From an uncultured Clostridia bacterium (GTDB lineage: Bacteria > Bacillota > Clostridia > Oscillospirales > Acutalibacteraceae), in contig CANRDH010000080.1 of NCBI GenBank assembly GCA_947629295.1, forward strand, positions 1 to 7,072: 7,072 nucleotides of DNA, read 5' to 3'. Under the pieces are notes generated by a model that had not been told where the DNA came from, searched no databases, and worked only from the letters and a program-made list of their open reading frames with translations. Positions 5,935-7,072 of this stretch are shown here, one piece after another. Made by a program: the position numbers and the translations under genes. The first letter of the stretch is position 1; every line of letters begins with the position of its first letter.

Positions 5935-7072
5935 TCAGAAATCAAATGGTTGAGCTTCTCCACAGCTGCAGGTGCTTATATATTTTTGCATGACCCTGCC
6001 GCATTTAGGGCAAGTCCATGTGTCAGAATCAGCATTTTCTGTATCGGCGGCAGGACCGGCGTCCTCCTTTTTAGATTTTCTGAATCCGCCGAAAGGATGT
6101 TTTTTTGTCGGCTCTGTTTCCTGCTGCGGTGCAGCTGCCTGAATATCTGCATATCTCATCGGAGCGGGCGGAGGAACATTATCAAAGTTGAAATCCGGTA
6201 TATCGTCGTCAGAGGTATTTACAGGGGGCAAATCACTGAAACGCATGGGAGCCGGAGGCGGGACATTATCAAAGTTAAAATCAGGCACATCATCTTCCGA
6301 GGCATCAGCCGGCGGTAAATCGCTGAAACGCATGGGAGCCGTAGGCGGCAAATTATCCGAAGCTGCCGGAGAACTTGTATCTACCTTTGGAGTATTTCCT
6401 CCGAAAGGCTTACTTATAGATTTATTGGAATCGGCTGAGCCTGTACCGTAAGAATAACCCGACTGTTTTTTGGTATCCGTATTATTGCGGGTCTGAGGAT
6501 TGTACGATTCAAGTGAGGGCGCGGAATTGTAAAATTCTGTTTCATCTGTTATCCTGCTGTCCTCATCATATTCTTCCTCACTGTCATTGGATGTACCGTT
6601 ATTTGCAGGATATCGTACAGCTGTCCCCGTATATTCTTTTGACGAGTTATCTGCTATTGGAGAAACTGTCGGAACAGATGGGGTAATAATCGGAGATACA
6701 GGATCCGATGACGGTGCGGTATTTGCCGGAGTATACTGTGAAGCCTGAGGAACATCGTCAAAGCTGAACGGCTGAGGTTCTCCGCATCCGCAAGTACTTA
6801 CATACTTAGGCATAACCTTACCGCATTTGGGACAAGTCCATGTATCGTTGCCTTCAATCGGGGAAGCAGTATTTATTGTCCCGTCACTTATTGGCTCAGC
6901 AGGAATTTTTTCTGCCTTGGGTTTACCGCCGAATATACTCTTTTTAACGGGTTTGGGTTCCTCAACGGGTGCGGGAGGTGTGGACTGCAAAGCAGGAGGA
7001 ACATCGTCAAAGCTGAACGGCTGAGGTTCTCCGCATCCGCAAGTACTTACATACTTAGGCATAACCTTACCG
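5935..7072 (-). CDS. Multi-zinc-ribbon, low-complexity repeat protein, 5' end beyond window
   Basis: At least 378 codons are open on the minus strand, stopping at 5935-5937. The frame stays open to 7072, and the first ATG (7060-7062) lies inside a repeat module ('GKVMPKYVSTC'), so the true start is outside the window. The protein is mostly disordered Pro/Ser/Asp/Thr sequence carrying short modules. Numbering from that ATG, zinc-ribbon modules (TWTCPKCG, ten residues between the pairs, CxCG) sit at about 74-94 and 348-368, plus the end of another at 1-11. An 'FxFDxVP' motif recurs at 16-22, 99-105, 262-267 and 291-296, and an 'FGG' plus basic patch at 44-49, 220-226 and 324-331. Two 29-residue tandem units run from 242 to 299. 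There is no signal peptide or membrane helix in the visible part. I do not recognise a named family; the cysteine modules suggest metal-stabilised knuckles for protein or nucleic-acid contacts. Confidence 0.85.
   Translation of the reverse strand, partial: GKVMPKYVSTCGCGEPQPFSFDDVPPALQSTPPAPVEEPKPVKKSIFGGKPKAEKIPAEPISDGTINTASPIEGNDTWTCPKCGKVMPKYVSTCGCGEPQPFSFDDVPQASQYTPANTAPSSDPVSPIITPSVPTVSPIADNSSKEYTGTAVRYPANNGTSNDSEEEYDEDSRITDETEFYNSAPSLESYNPQTRNNTDTKKQSGYSYGTGSADSNKSISKPFGGNTPKVDTSSPAASDNLPPTAPMRFSDLPPADASEDDVPDFNFDNVPPPAPMRFSDLPPVNTSDDDIPDFNFDNVPPPAPMRYADIQAAAPQQETEPTKKHPFGGFRKSKKEDAGPAADTENADSDTWTCPKCGRVMQKYISTCSCGEAQPFDF
5938..6018 (-). other. C-terminal four-cysteine zinc-ribbon module
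   Basis: The last 27 residues of the minus-strand protein run from W to the terminal F: a CPKCG pair, ten intervening residues, then a CSCG pair and an ending 'QPFDF'. The spacing CxxC-(10)-CxC is identical to the inner module at 6748-6840. The sequence has diverged, with Q for P, I for V, S for G and A for P at matched positions. The end 'QPFDF' corresponds to the 'QPFSFDDVP' tail of the other modules, cut short by the stop codon. Zinc binding is inferred from the cysteines only. Confidence 0.7.
6142..6339 (-). repeat. Tandem 87-bp (29-codon) coding repeat, two full units plus a partial
   Basis: Within the minus-strand gene, unit one (6253-6339) and unit two (6166-6252) each encode 29 residues starting APMRFSDLPP, then an acidic stretch (SEDDVPDF or SDDDIPDF), then FNFDNVPPP. 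A third, partial unit (6142-6165) starts APMRYAD and then diverges. The DNA of the two full units is similar but clearly not identical, whereas the peptide core is kept. The constant 'FxFDxVPP' ending links these units to the tails of the zinc-ribbon modules in the same protein. Confidence 0.85.
6747..6823 (-). repeat. 77-bp perfect direct repeat, inner copy
   Basis: This segment is base-for-base identical to 6996-7072, at an offset of 249 bp (exactly 83 codons), so both copies are read in the same frame of the minus-strand gene. It encodes 'GKVMPKYVSTCGCGEPQPF' and the following SFDDVP. The identity stops immediately on the 3' side of the gene (T versus G at 6746/6995). On the other side it runs to the window edge, so the repeat may be longer. 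The coding module continues to W at 6838-6840. Confidence 0.95.
6996..7072 (-). repeat. 77-bp perfect direct repeat, outer copy at window edge
   Basis: This is the second copy of the identical segment at 6747-6823. It covers the second half of another zinc-ribbon module (the CGCG pair and the FSFDDVP tail); its first CxxC pair would lie just beyond the window. The total number of such modules in the gene cannot be determined from this sequence. Confidence 0.95.

Noticed and set aside
5926..6318. Plus-strand frame of 130 codons opposite the repeat protein
   Set aside because: It begins inside the convergent terminator region and shadows the cysteine-module gene; Arg/Ile/Cys-rich with no domain resemblance.
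6142..6339. Possible CRISPR-like array because of the regular repeats
   Set aside because: The repeats are contiguous 87-bp coding units without unique spacers and keep an open frame, so they are protein repeats.

Overview
The window is dominated by one complete, co-directional spoIIIA sporulation operon (spoIIIAA to spoIIIAH, about 771-5857, plus strand). All eight genes are intact, in the canonical order and close to the usual family lengths. The operon is specific to endospore-forming Firmicutes. Moderate GC, frequent ATA/AGA/GGA codons, purine-rich Shine-Dalgarno sites and the flanking families (a DUF6483-type protein and a DUF3789-like micro-membrane protein) point to an anaerobic Clostridia member. 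A gut-type Oscillospiraceae/Ruminococcaceae lineage is my best guess, but that level is inference.

Layout. Positions 1-375 hold the 3' part of a DUF6483-like gene. A 45-codon single-helix membrane peptide (455-592) follows, then a clear intrinsic terminator (616-654). After about 115 bp of AT-rich leader come spoIIIAA (ATPase), AB (GspF-like), AC and AD (small membrane proteins), AE (polytopic membrane protein), and AF, AG and AH (ring-building-motif proteins). AA/AB overlap by 4 nt and AC/AD by 1 nt; the other gaps are 11-70 nt. A hairpin at 5885-5922 closes the operon and also serves the convergent minus-strand gene. That gene (5935 to beyond 7072) encodes a long, low-complexity, Pro/Ser/Asp-rich protein carrying repeated four-cysteine zinc-ribbon modules. 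Its start lies outside the window.

How the genes work together. In Bacillus subtilis the spoIIIA products are made in the mother cell after engulfment starts. They assemble in the outer forespore membrane into a channel or secretion-like complex, the 'feeding tube' or A-Q complex. SpoIIIAA is the cytosolic ATPase, AB-AE form the membrane platform, and AF, AG and AH form periplasm-like rings in the intermembrane space, with AH contacting forespore SpoIIQ. SpoIIQ is not in this window.

The best second-look items are the minus-strand repeat protein, whose near-terminal modules share a perfect repeat of at least 77 bp that points to recent duplication; candidate internal promoters upstream of spoIIIAF and spoIIIAG; and a perfect AT-only palindrome between spoIIIAB and spoIIIAC. 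I do not see convincing evidence of a wholly new system. No tRNA, rRNA, CRISPR or mobile element is visible, and no gene-free stretch exceeds 300 bases.
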